Source: Siniperca chuatsi (Eukaryota > Chordata > Actinopteri > Centrarchiformes > Sinipercidae). From it: 64,000 nucleotides of DNA. Shown in pieces: positions 19,923 through 31,900 of the stretch (position 1 is the first letter of the stretch; each line of letters begins with the position of its first letter). The position numbers and the translations under genes are program-made. The stretch is taken from positions 14,241,929 to 14,305,928 of the forward strand of contig NC_058056.1 of NCBI RefSeq assembly GCF_020085105.1, given 5' to 3'. The notes beneath the pieces were generated by a model. The model had not been told where the DNA came from, did no database searches, and worked only from the letters and a program-made list of their open reading frames with translations.

Positions 19923-20247
19923 AGAGCTGCAATGATTAATCAAATTAATCGGCAACTATTTTGATGATCAAATAATTGTTTTAGTCATTTCCTAAGCAAA
20001 ACTGCTTCTCAGATGTGAGGATTTGAGGCTTTTCTTTGTCATACATAATAATAAACTGAATATCTTTGGGTTTTGGACTCTTGGTCAGACAAAACAAGAC
20101 ATCTGAATGTCACTTTGAGCTGTGGTAAATTATAGTGGAATTTTTCACTTTTTTCTGACATTTTATAGACAAAACTATTAATTGATTAATTGAGAAAATT
20201 ATTGGCAAATTTATCAGTAATGAAAATAATTGCTACTTGCAGCCCTG
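19923..20247. mobile_element. MITE-like non-autonomous DNA transposon with CAGGGCTGCAA-type ends
   Basis: The left end reads AGAGCTGCAATGATTAATC. The right end, reverse complemented, reads CAGGGCTGCAAGTAGCAATT. The interior is AT-rich with ATTAATTGATTAATTGAG blocks. This matches my memory of a very common fish repeat family with an AGGGCTGCAAC terminus. Target-site duplication is not clear, and internal divergence suggests an old copy. Confidence 0.65.
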
Positions 20248-20803
20248 ACTGTTTCCACCAGTAGAAAGCAGTGCACCAGCAGTGGTGTACCATATATTGA
20301 GGTATACCTAATATTGTGATAATTCATTTTTAATTCTTTCTGTGTTCAATTTATTTTTATTTGTCATTACAAGCTGGTTGAATTAAAATGTGTTCTCATG
20401 GTGATGCAGTAGGTTGAGATTAACTATCAAATATCACCTTTTAGAATGTCCATTCAAATATCTACGCTTTTATATTACATTTACTTTTGACGCAAATGAA
20501 AACAGACACAAACACAAACACACACACAAGCACACAATGGCCATCATCCATTACTTTCACAGTGCTGGGACAGTTTTGCATAGGTGGCAGAAGGTCCAAA
20601 TCCCTTGTGGGGCCCAGGGATGATTAATGATTAAAGGGGATTAGGAGGAGGGTCAGGACTTGGCTACTAGTCTACTAATGATGCGGCTGTGGCTGCCTTC
20701 ATACTATCTGTGTCACTACAACTCGCCTCTCTCAGGACTAAATCTGAGGATGCCAGCTGGAAAACAAACTGAAAATGAGAGGAGAATGATGTTTCAAGGT
20801 GAA

Positions 20804-20816
20804 TGCTGACCAGGAT
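20804..20816 (+). promoter_or_regulatory. Candidate NRL/CRX-like site upstream of prph2
   Basis: TGCTGAC, the half-site bound by the rod factor NRL, is followed closely by GGATAA, and a CRX/OTX-type GGATTA lies at 20638-20643. All are within about 750 bp upstream of the prph2 start, in the expected place for a photoreceptor gene. Such short motifs also occur by chance. Confidence 0.25.
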
Positions 20817-21367
20817 AAGGTAGGAACAGTGGACCTCATGGATTCTGTTTCATTGCATCAGTTACTTCTTACATTTTATATGTTCAGGAACTTTGTCCAG
20901 ACAGAAATACCCAGGTTCACTGGATTTAAAAAGGAAATTATGTTTTTGAAACCACATTACATCTTGCTGATCCTTTCTCAGTTTGTCTCACATGTAGATT
21001 GTTTTCGCGCTTGCATACAACTGATCACATGTCATTTTATTTTGTCTTAACAGTGTTTTCCATTCCAACAAATTGTGCCTGTCATGTGAGAACATTTATT
21101 TTACTCTCACCACTGTAGTCTCACAGACCTGCCTGCATCTACAGTATAACCATAATGCAGCATCCACAAGATATCGATCACGACTACCAGGCTAAGCTGC
21201 TTATGAGAGGACCTTCAGAGAACTGTACAACCACTCCCCCTCCCCTTGGTGCCCCACACCCCCTAAAGGAAAACCTGTTCCACTCCCCTGGTCTACCTGT
21301 GTCCCACCCTTAATCCCCCGCCTCCCCACTGGACTTAAAAGAAAACTTAGAGAGGAGATATATATAT

Positions 21368-24300
21368 ATGATGGCGGTCTTGAGAGTTAAGTTCACAAAG
21401 ACCAAGAGGGACAAGCTGGCCCAGGTGCTGTGGATCCTGAACTGGATCTCAGTGGTGACAGGGGCCATCCTGTTCAGCCTGGGGATCTTCCTCAAGGTGG
21501 AGATCAACAAGCGAGAAGAGCTGATGGCTGAAAGGGACATCCAGTATGTGCCCAACATGCTGATTGCCGTTGGCCTCATCGCCTGTGCCATAAACTTCCT
21601 GGGTGGGAAGATCTGCTACGACTGCGTGGACACCACCAAGTTCTTGCGCTGGAAGCTGATCATGCTGCCCTACATCATATGCACCTTCTTCTTCACCTTC
21701 TGTGTGCTGGTGGGTGCTCTGATGTGTTACAGCATGCGTGGGGAGCTAGAGGAGTCTCTGAACCTGGGACTGACAGAGGCTATGAGGTTCTATAAGGACA
21801 CAGACACACCAGGACGATGTTTCCTGAAGCGCACTGTGGACATGCTGCAGATAGAGTTCCAGTGCTGTGGAAACAATGGCTATAAAGACTGGTTTCAAAT
21901 CCAGTGGATCAGCAAACGATACCTGGATATGTCCCAAAAAGAGGTGGTGGAGTAAGTGCAAATTACAGAATGAGGACACTGATTTAGTAAAGAGTATATT
22001 CACACTTAAGATGGCATAAAAAGGGACTGTATAAAAATGATCAACATAGTAAAAAAAGCTCCAACACCCTCCCCCTAAAATCTCAAAATATGTGTTAGTG
22101 CAACTCTTAATAACTTTCAGCCTTAATAACTTAAAGAGGCAAAACATAAAACAATTTTAAGATACTGTAATATACTTTCAACCTTAACATATATACATTT
22201 ATAGCAAACATAATACAGTTATGAATATTCCAGCCACTCTGCTTTAGAATAAAAAGATACTAAATAACAGGTTAAACCTGAATTATAATAACACTGATTC
22301 TGTGTCACTGGTAACTGACATATTGGTCCTACTGCATAATTTGCTCCTTTCTTATTAATCTGGCACAAGAAGACTGAAATATATGGAAATATACATTTGG
22401 GATGAGTAAAAGTTATAAGATCCTTCCCTGCTCTCCTAAAAAAAGTCAGACTAACCACCTTTCAGCAAGAAGAAAAACTGAATATCCCCCGTAATAATTG
22501 TGTACAGTCCCAAACAATGACACACTAAGGTCAAATCTTTCACACACTGCTTTCTTTTCAGCCGCTTAAGAAGTAACGTGGAGGGGAAGTACCTGATGGA
22601 CGGAGTCCCCTTCAGCTGCTGCAACATCAATTCCCCACGGCCCTGCATCCAGCAGCAGATCACCAACAACTCCGCTCACTTCAACTACGAGCACCAGACG
22701 GAGGAGCTGAACCTGTGGATGAAAGGGTGTCGCCAGGCGCTGCTGGAGTACTACACCCACATCATGCAGTCCATTGGCCTCACGGTCCTCATCACCTGGC
22801 TGTTTGAGGTAAGGAGATACAAGTTGGTAACAAAAGTATAAAATATAGCATCTCTGGTTCTGTTGCATCAATTCTGGTACTTTTTGAAAACAATTTAAAC
22901 AATGTAGTGTAATGCTAAATTGGTGGAGTTCTCTTTTAAATAGACAGCTTTCTCAATAAAGAGCTGCATTTGTGTTGGCACTACTATTGTCGCAGTAGCT
23001 GTTTCTACTTTACAACTCTTTGAAATTATTGTTTATCTTAAAACAATTTGAAATATGAGTCATTATAACATAAATCACTTCAACAGTGACAAGAAAAGAT
23101 TGGCTATTGGCTGTTTTTCATTAAAAAAAAGATTTATAGATACTTGTGGAGGACATGATCAGTGTCACCTCAGCCATTGCATTAACACTGTTATTGCACA
23201 TACACTTGCAGTACTAATCCTTGAGTAAATCTCCACTGTCGTATTATCTCTGGGTCATCCATGCAGCACATGAAGTGGACTTAGTTGCATATCTATATAT
23301 GTGTATATTAGTTGCATACATTCATATGTTAAATCAGGTTTCTCTGCAACAATTTGAAATGCTGTCACCATACCAAAATGTTTAGAATTTCTTGCTCTGA
23401 AGGTTCAGTTAGGGCCTAATTCAGTAATAGTGGTAGGGGACTGTAGATCTACTATTACAAGCTCCATGGACAAAATAGCAGATCTCCTCTCTCAGTATTC
23501 TGATGTTGAATTAATTGTTGTGGGTGACTTTAATCTGAATTGGCTGAATAATTCATCTGATCATCTCAAGGAGGTCAGTAGTAACCTCAATTTATCCCAG
23601 CTGGTTACAGAACCCACTAGGCCAAATTTGAAAGACTACTCTAGGTCTACTCTAATTAAGTTCATCTTTTCCAAAAGGATTGACAGAATTATTGCCTGTG
23701 GTGTCTTTGACCTAGGAATTAGTCATCATTGCCCTATAGTATGTATTAGAAATATTCGGTTAAAACAGATAAAATCTCATACGGTTACAAAGCGAAATAT
23801 GATACATTTAATGATCAAGCCTTTTTAACTGACCTTTTCCATAGCGACATACACTATACATCTGAAATCCCAGATGTTGAAATGGCACTGGATTTTTTTC
23901 ACAAAAAATCTTCTCTAAGTCATTAACAAACATGCACCATTCAAAAAGCTTGGAATAAAAGATACATCAACTCCTTGGTTTTCACTGAATTATTATCTTT
24001 ATTTAAGGAAAGGAACAGAGCCTGGTCTCTTGAAAGACCCTCAGGGGCTCCATTCCATTGATCATCATTTAGACAGTTTAGAAATAAATGCGCATCATCT
24101 GTGAGAAACACTAAATCTAATTATTATTCATATTTAATTACTAGTTCCTATTCACATCCTGCAAAATTTGAAACCAGTGAACTCACAAACAAAACCACTA
24201 TTTCCCTACCTGTACATATTAATTGTGGTGAATGTTTGATTTCTGAACAGGAATAGGTTTAGCTTTCAATAGACACTTTGCTGATACTGTGCATTTATTT

Positions 24301-26054
24301 GAAAAGGATTATAATCTTATTAATAATGATTGTGTTTGTACCATGAACCATGTTTCTCAGTTTACCTTTCAGCCCTTCACTCCTAGTGATATATTCAAAG
24401 CATTGCAAGCCATTGAAACCAGGAGTTAAACTGGAGAGGATACAATGGATCCTTTTTTTCTAAGACTGTCCGCTCTATTTATTACAAAGCAATTAACACA
24501 TATATTTAATCTTTCTATCACAACAGGCATATTTCCTAGTGTTTGGATGTCGGCCCATGTAACTCCACTACATAAAGGAGGTGATAGAAATTATATAGAT
24601 AATTACAGACCAATCGCTAAATTATCTTGTCTAGCAAAAATCCTGGAATCTTTGGTAAATGACCAGCTCAAGGCATTTCTTTCAAGTCACTCTGTATTAA
24701 GTCTGCACCAATCTGGATTTAAAGCTAATCACGGCACTATTTCAGCTATTACATTAGTTACAAATAATATAGTATCCGCTTTAGACAATAAGAAACATTG
24801 TGTTGCCCTTTTTATAGATCTGTCAAAAGCTTTTGATACAGTCGATCATCCTTTGCTCTTACTAAGGTTATATAGTATTGGCTTTGATGGAAAGGCTTGT
24901 GATTGGTTCCACAATGATTTATTTGACTTCAGAGTGTGAAGTCTGAGTTCTTGCCGGGGTCCTGTCCTCTTCACCATTTATATTAATGATATTGTCTCTT
25001 CAATGAGTGGCTGTCATGTCCATCTTTATGCTGATGACACTACTGTGTATCGTCTTGGTGATTCTGTACAACTAGCCATTAAGAACCTGCAATTTTCCTC
25101 TAATGCTCTACAAGATGCTCTTATTAATCTTAAACTGGTACTTATTGAAAATAAAACAAAATTCATGCTGTTTACCAGACAGAGATATTGATTATAATAG
25201 TATGCATATATCCACTGCGAATGGATCTTACATTGAGAGAGATACTAAATATAAATATCCTGGCATCTGGCTTGATGAGAAAATTACATTTAAATACCAT
25301 ATGAACAATCTTGTCAGCAAACTGCGTCAAATAATTGGCTTCTTTTACAAAAATAGAACCAAGGACTAGTAGAAAGAGGATTGTTGAGGCAGTTTTCCTC
25401 AGGCAATGAGGCCCACGGCAATCGGCATGTTGGGCACATACTATATGTCCCTCTCAGCCATCAGCTCTTCTCGTTTGTTGATGTGTATGATTTTTCTTTA
25501 TTCTCATGTGTGTTTGTCCTATTCATTTTTTACTTATATGTAACTCAACATCATTGAAAATCAGGGCAACCTCAATGGTTCTTTAATTAAAGGTTTGAAA
25601 TGAAATGATATATCAGTTTCTAAAACGTATCTGTCACAGAGCTGCAGATACAAACTAGGTACAAAATGACAGCCATATGGAGGAAACAAACAAAACTACT
25701 TCTTTGACCTCTTGTATCATGATTTGTGTTCACATTTTGTGTGATGTTCTCACTAATATGCATCTGTGTGTCTTGTTTTAGCTCTCAGTGTTGACAGGGG
25801 TTCGTTTCCTCCAGACCTCTCTGGAAAATGTGCTGAGACAGGGCGACCCCAACTCTGAGTCTGACGGCTGGCTGCTGGAAAACAGCTTTATGGAAACGGC
25901 CCGCACCAACCTGAACATCATCAAGAGCCTTGGCAAGAGCAACCACATAGACATAGCCAACAATGGAGACCCCAACATTAATGTTCCCTCCACCTCTAAA
26001 GCACACTATGGGCCAGACAATGTGCCACCAAAGCAAACACCTGAAGCCAGTTGA
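21368..26054 (+). CDS. prph2: Peripherin-2-type photoreceptor tetraspanin
   Basis: Three exons (21368-21951, 22562-22808, 25782-26054) join to 1104 nt, 367 residues (366 if the second of two adjacent ATGs is used; human PRPH2 is 346). Exon structure matches human PRPH2/ROM1. Four membrane segments are visible at about 20-42, 62-82, 100-122 and 265-285. The large disc-lumen loop keeps the family marks [36 protein letters not shown] and GCR, which supply the conserved cysteines, and NNSAH, the PRPH2-type glycosylation site. The product shapes rims of rod and cone outer-segment discs by oligomerising with itself or ROM1. The gene is tail-to-tail with ubr1, as human PRPH2 is with UBR2, so it may be a duplicate (prph2-like) that mammals lack. 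Intron 2 carries a LINE and an inverted fragment of exon 1. An AATAAA lies at 26192-26197. Confidence 0.93.
23420..25607 (+). mobile_element. Degenerate L2-like (Jockey-superfamily) LINE in prph2 intron 2
   Basis: An apurinic-endonuclease remnant shows [10 protein letters not shown] and a degraded SDH motif (GISHHCPI) at 23430-23760. Reverse transcriptase follows at 24445-25366, with [35 protein letters not shown] (motif A) and YADDTTVY (motif C). The frames are broken by several stops and shifts, so the copy is dead. The coding part stops abruptly after [10 protein letters not shown] at about 25399 and is followed by an inverted piece of prph2 exon 1, then a 3' tail ending AATTAAAGGTTTGAAATGAA. 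Clade assignment is by memory of the motif set. Confidence 0.8.
25400..25482 (-). pseudogene. Inverted partial copy of prph2 exon 1 inside intron 2
   Basis: The reverse complement of 25400-25482 aligns without gaps to prph2 exon 1 at 21503-21585: 83 positions, 7 mismatches (about 92% identity). Read in the exon frame, five of the seven differences are synonymous, one changes Leu to Pro and one turns a Gln codon into TAG. It replaces the C-terminal reverse-transcriptase segment of the surrounding LINE. Confidence 0.9.
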
Positions 26055-28520
26055 CCTTTCTCAGTGAACAGCATCCCTAAAGGGCTAAATACTTAAAAAG
26101 AGTTGTTGACATTACATTTATTGTTTTTTATCCGTATGAGTCAGGTCAGGAATTACAACTGAGAAATCCCTATACAAAGGTGTTTGTGGAAAATAAAATA
26201 TATTGTGTGAAATATCACACAATATGTGATAACTTTCCTTGAATGACAGGGTACATCTTTTCCAAAATGTAGATAATGCCTTGTTGACTTTTTACAAAAT
26301 ACATATTCCTTTTTCCATTGATTCAAACAGCATAACATAAATCATAAATCATCACAAATGTACATATTTTTCTGAACATCTGTACACATCTGTACTGTAA
26401 TTTGTTGTTTACAAATGATATCTTGTTGCCTGTGTGTCATGTGGTTTTGCAACAGTTGTCCAAAACTGTTTCGTACACCTGTCAGTTGCAACATTGACTG
26501 AGTCAAAATGAGCTTGACATATTATTGTTTGATGAACACAAATTAGTGATGTGGGTCAGAGGTTGAAGCCCACAATTATGCCTGATTTTGCCTCAAATGC
26601 AGTCAAAGAGTTTGGAATTACTCTAGCAAGAATTTGTAGGATATGATTAAAATTAACTTCCACAAATCAAGGGGCAGGATGATTTGGCCTCAAGTTAAAT
26701 AGGTCTTGCAGAATAAAATTGGTTCTGGGTGTCTGGATCAGTAGTAAAATTTTTGGATCCCTTCTGTGCATTTTACCTGACTTTAGCAACTGTACCAATG
26801 GTAGTAAACAATGGCATAAATACTGTATGTTCTTGCTTTCATATTAGTTACAAGCACATAACCAGACAGAAATCTAATTTTAAACACATTATAATCCATT
26901 TTCTAGAACATTTGAGTTGTCACTACAATGGATCTCATGTGCCTCAGCAATGCCACCATGGTCTTATCTTAAAACACCTCAGTTATTTTCACTGGGATGA
27001 GCTACCAAAAACTTGACAACAAACCTTCTGAGCTGGTGATGACTGGGTTTTATTGTTTGTGATTGTTTTGTTAGGGCTGCAAACCAGTACATTGCAAACT
27101 AGGCTACTATATCTTACTTTGTTTTAATGATAAAGCCTTCAACATATTGGCTGGTGGCAGGGTCTTGTCTGTTGGTCAAAGGAACTCTCTGCTTTCTCTG
27201 CCTTTTCAGAAATTATACAGCACTGGCAGCTGAGAGGGCAAATTAAAGCTTAAGCATTTGGGGGGGAAAGGAAACTTGGAGGTTGCTAAATTAAAGCATG
27301 TAAGTTAATAAAGTTTTCATTCTGGCTATGAGACAATGTGTTAAAATGCACAAATCATGTGAAAGTATCAGTCTTGTGAAATAAGAGAATGCTGCCTATT
27401 TTTGACTCATTCTAGGCTCTTACTTGATGGATAAAACAATATTGATGGGGGGAAATGGTTAATTTATTCTATGGGTGAGCAACATGAAATGAGATTTTGT
27501 TCCATTATCATGAAACAAATATAATTCCATAACACATTAGATTTTTATAAATTGTGACACCAGTCACCTAATTCAGGGCACAAGAGCAGTTCATCCATAT
27601 ATAGGCTAGTGTCTTTATTTCACAGCCTGGAAGTCATCTAGTACTGTCAAACAACACAAAAAGGAGCAAGTTTTCTATTCACACTTTTTTTTTCCTGAAA
27701 AGGCTGAGCAATAATGACTGGAGTAACTGAGAAGATATCATATACTACCTTAGATTTTTTTTCAATAAAAAGTACTTTTCTTTCTTAAATAGCATATTGA
27801 ATTTTTTTTTTTTTAACTTAAATTCAATTTGTGTTAAGTGAATCAGCACCACATGGTGAACTGTGACTAATAATCTGTCTAGCAATGGTCCCTTTGATAA
27901 GTTTTAATAATTACAAACATACAGTGGATATCTGACAATCATAATCACTTTGGCCTATTAGGGATTTTTGTTAAAAGGGCATATCATAATACCATATAGT
28001 ATGGTGGCGATGTTTTCATATAATTCACGCACTGATTCTTAAGGTCAGTGAACTTGTAACCATAAATGTCTAAATATGGCTGAAATATTCAGAGAACTTT
28101 CAATCGGTGTCAAAATGTCTGCTTATCATTAAATGCATCTACATCAGGAAATCATGGAAGCAGGTTACTGTATACTTCTCTCTGAACACTGTCTTAAAAC
28201 AACTTTAAAAATAATGTATACACTCAAAATGCTTTATCCATTACATAAGCATCTATATATGGGTGAAGGTGACAGTAGGATGTGGCTCCATCATTTGGAC
28301 CATCTACATAATTAATGGGCAAACGCAAAAACATGTAGGACCATGATGAAACATTTTCAAATGAATGTACCCTCCAAAACAGCAGAATTCAACAATTATA
28401 ACTTATGACAAATCACCATTTCTAACACACAGAGAATGCAGAAAATTCACAGCATTACTGAGGAGAAATAAATACATAAACTGATAACAGAAACATGTTA
28501 TTGTGTATCTGATGTTTGTC
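26055..28520. other. Convergent intergenic region between prph2 and ubr1
   Basis: AT-rich sequence following the prph2 stop. It contains the likely prph2 polyadenylation signal and several short poly(A)/(T) runs (for example 27801-27814). No exon, RNA gene or intact transposon was recognised. Confidence 0.45.
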
Positions 28521-28526
28521 TTTATT
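28521..28526 (-). promoter_or_regulatory. Polyadenylation signal (AATAAA) of ubr1
   Basis: TTTATT on the plus strand gives AATAAA on the minus strand, 400 nt beyond the ubr1 stop codon. This would give a 3' UTR of about 420 nt that includes a long CA repeat. Confidence 0.5.
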
Positions 28527-28749
28527 TAAATGAGCCTCTTTGCAAATAACATTACTCTAGGAGAAACTCATTCTCACAGCAGACAATCAAATTAAAACAA
28601 GGCGACTTGGGTTTACTCATTATCCATCAGCCTCCATTATTCTTCATCTTCCTCCTCTTCCTCTTTCGACTGTTCCACTTCTCTAGACTCCAGTAGGGGT
28701 TTCATCAGGGAGGGACTGGCTGCTCAGGCCTCCTTTGATTGCAGGAGGG

Positions 28750-28842
<93 letters not shown>
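28750..28842. repeat. (TG)n / (CA)n microsatellite in the ubr1 3' UTR
   Basis: About 93 nt of uninterrupted TG. In ubr1 mRNA sense it is a (CA)46 tract starting about 85 nt after the stop codon. CA-rich RNA can bind hnRNP L, but no role is shown here. Confidence 0.95.
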
Positions 28843-28843
<1 letters not shown>

Positions 28844-28925
28844 ACGCACGCCTCAGGAGTACTGGAGCAGATTGTGCTCTATGGCTGTGCTCTTTACTTC
28901 CTGGCCACTGCAGCTGGAACAATCA

Positions 28926-31900
28926 TCACAACATCTGCCACTCAAAGGCAAACATAACATTGACCACCTCTAGGCTGCGGGCGATTTCTTCCAGGATGCA
29001 GTGCTGCTGCCACAGCTGGTTCAGCTTCCTGTAGCGCTCCGGGCAAAGGTGCAATGGATTGCCCCTTCTAAAAATTAAAAGATAGAATGCCTGATTTATT
29101 CAAGGGTTTGTCCAAGAAAACGCACAATACATTTGTTATGACAAGATTATATACTTCATGGCCATGGCTATATGCTGCTCAGAGTGGCTGCAGTCACTCC
29201 CTACAGAAAGAGATTCTTAACATAAACTTTGCAAATTTACAAACAGTAATGATTCATATGATTAGTGGGTTTTTTCTCCAGTGACTACATTGTTGGATGA
29301 CACTAAACTCTGCAAGACTTTAATGGAAGACTTTTGCAAAATAGGACAGCATGATTTGTGCAGTGTTCTGCACCAAAATTTGACTTAATATAACATAATA
29401 AAAAATGTGTGATATAATCTTGCTCCCAATCTGGAAATCAAGTTAATATGGTCTAGTACCAACCAATTTCAAACAAGGACACATGGTGTCATTGATGAAA
29501 AGCACCAGGCACCACAAATATTATCCAAATGTAGGTTTGCGACTTAAGGAGTGTCAGACCTGCAGTTCTGTATAAAACTGCAGCTGTAACATTCACTGTC
29601 TGGAGGTGGTGGAGGTGTTGAAATTGCAGCAGCTTTTACTTTTTTGCCTGTAGGAGGCAATATCTGCAAATGTCTACATGCAATTCTGTGCAGAAGTAAT
29701 AACAATTCAGCACCTGGAAAATAAGCTATGATTCTTACCCAAGGTGAGGATCAGTCTCCCCATAATCGTCCAGGAAAGGAGCAGGGTATGTGCTTCCTCG
29801 AGTCTTACTGGCCATCAGTACAATTTCACACTCTCTTATCCTGTCAACAAGAAATCAATCTTTATTTATATAGCACATTCCATGCAAGAAAGAATACAAT
29901 TCAAAGTCAAAAAATACAGTTAAAAAACAAGTTTTAGAGCTGAAAAATAATTCCCTTGATCCCTATAAGGCCTAGAATTGACCTACCTGAGGAACATGCC
30001 CACTCCAGCACCACAGGTTGCAGCGTGGGCAGTGCAAGCTCCCACATCTTCCCCATCCAGCTGGGTGACACAGCAGGAGCTCTGAGAGCACAGCATGGCC
30101 CCACAAAACAGGCACAGGGTCGGATGCTTCCTCTCATCATCTGTAGACTTGGGACACCTGAGGACAAAGTACAGAGGAGACAAGCGGGTTGAACACCTCT
30201 AGCAGATTTTCTGCTGAAAGGCGGTGATTGACTTCAATTTCCCACTTACTGAAAATGGCTGGCTTGATTGAGGAGAGCGCTGTAATCTTCGGGAAGATCA
30301 ATCAAACGATTCCTTCTCCTGGGGTATCTGCGGAAAGAGTTTAATGATCAATTATTAGAGATGTATTACAAAATAAAAGTGGGACTGAAGGAATACAAAG
30401 GCCAAAGTCTACCTGACTGTCTGGATTTTGCCATTCAGGGCTTTGGTTACAGCTGGGCTCCCACACCACCTAAGGAAGAAAAAGCATTGTCATAAAACTG
30501 CTCACCTCACCAGTGAATACTAAAAGTTTACTGATCAAATACATCAACCTTGTCTCAATGTTTATCACCTACCTCTGCAACAGTGGAGTAACGGAGTCTC
30601 TGTGGTCCTGGAAGAGCTGGAACACATTGGCGGGTAGTGCCAAGTAGCTGCATAGTGCCTCCATCTGTCCTTGAGAGGTAACTGCAAAGACCCAAAATGT
30701 CAGCTTGAATTCATCAATCATCATATGCAATAAATTATAATGATGCTTCGGTTTGACCTACCTGCAGTACTTAAGAGCTCCTCTGGAGGATGTACTCCTG
30801 TAAGGCAATTGAAAAAGAGAGCAGCACAGCGCAGGAAAGGTTCGATTCCTCTCTTCACTCTTTCTGCCACAGAGCTGCCAGACACATCTGGAATCAGCCT
30901 GATGAGCAAACCACAGAACATCCTGTCAAACAAGCTGAAGGCAGTCTACATTAGCCTATACATCTCTGAGCATGCAGCATGGAAAAGGCCTTGACAACAG
31001 GGAACAAGGAGAAAGATTTGCCTCTACTGACAGGGCATTTGCTTCCATTACAAACAGGCGAGGTCGATTCCTGTCAAGTTTGATTATGAAGCAAGCTAAT
31101 TAAAAATTAATGTCCTGCTCTGCCTGCTACATCAAACTTTCCCCACAGTGAATATGTCTGTAGACTGTGTTTATGGACTACATGGATTGTGAATTTTTGT
31201 AGGTAAAAGTTGTGTGTTTTTTCAGGGAAACGTTTTCCCTGAAAAAAAATTCTGTTTTTCTTGTCAAGAGCTGCTACTTAAAGTCTGATTTAAAACAAAT
31301 CGCAATTACAAATCTGGCTGTCATTTAGTTTCATGTCTGATATGAACGAAGGTTTTCAAAATCTTCTCCTTATTGTAGGGTAGAGGAACAGCCAAACTGA
31401 GCTTACAAATTAATTTGCATTTTGCATGTCGCCTCTTCCGCTTGAAACCGTTGGACACAGTTTACTACAGTCCCTTTCGTTTTTTTACAAGAGCAATTCT
31501 GAGCTTAGTAATATGACTTTTCTAAAAATAAGAAATCCTAAGCTTGTTCTCTAATAAGGAAAAGAGAAATTAGTTGAATATATTTATATATTTAAAGCCC
31601 AACTTATGAGGCAATAATTTTGTCTTAATTAGTAATAAGTTTTAAAATGAAGGAATCAGAACAACCAATCTTTTAGTTTAGTTAATATTCTGTTAATGAG
31701 TTTTGAACTCAAAAGAATTACATGTCTACGTGAGTTATTATAAAGCGAGGACATCTATTACCTGCCATCCCTGTCTTAGCTTTTAATGGTTGTTGCTGCA
31801 TGTTGCTGTCTATGTTGCTGGCATTTGTAAGAGAAACTGTTTTGTTTTGTCTTTCATTCATTAGGGAGGGAGAGTGTACCTCATTAACCTTTGGTTTACC

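Larger units (their letters stand above)
19064..21367. other. Divergent intergenic region between the ELYS-like gene and prph2
   Basis: Holds the shared upstream regions of two divergently transcribed genes. It contains a 45-nt (TG)n array, a MITE-like element (19923-20247) and, nearer prph2, sequence matches to photoreceptor factor sites. No exon encoding an ELYS propeller was found here. Confidence 0.5.

Noticed and set aside
23430-25369. Host genes encoding endonuclease and reverse-transcriptase-like proteins
   Set aside because: Motif order and broken frames show a dead LINE within prph2 intron 2.
28735-29034. Cys-Val repeat frames across 28.7-29.0 kb
   Set aside because: They are translations of the (TG)n microsatellite in the ubr1 3' UTR.
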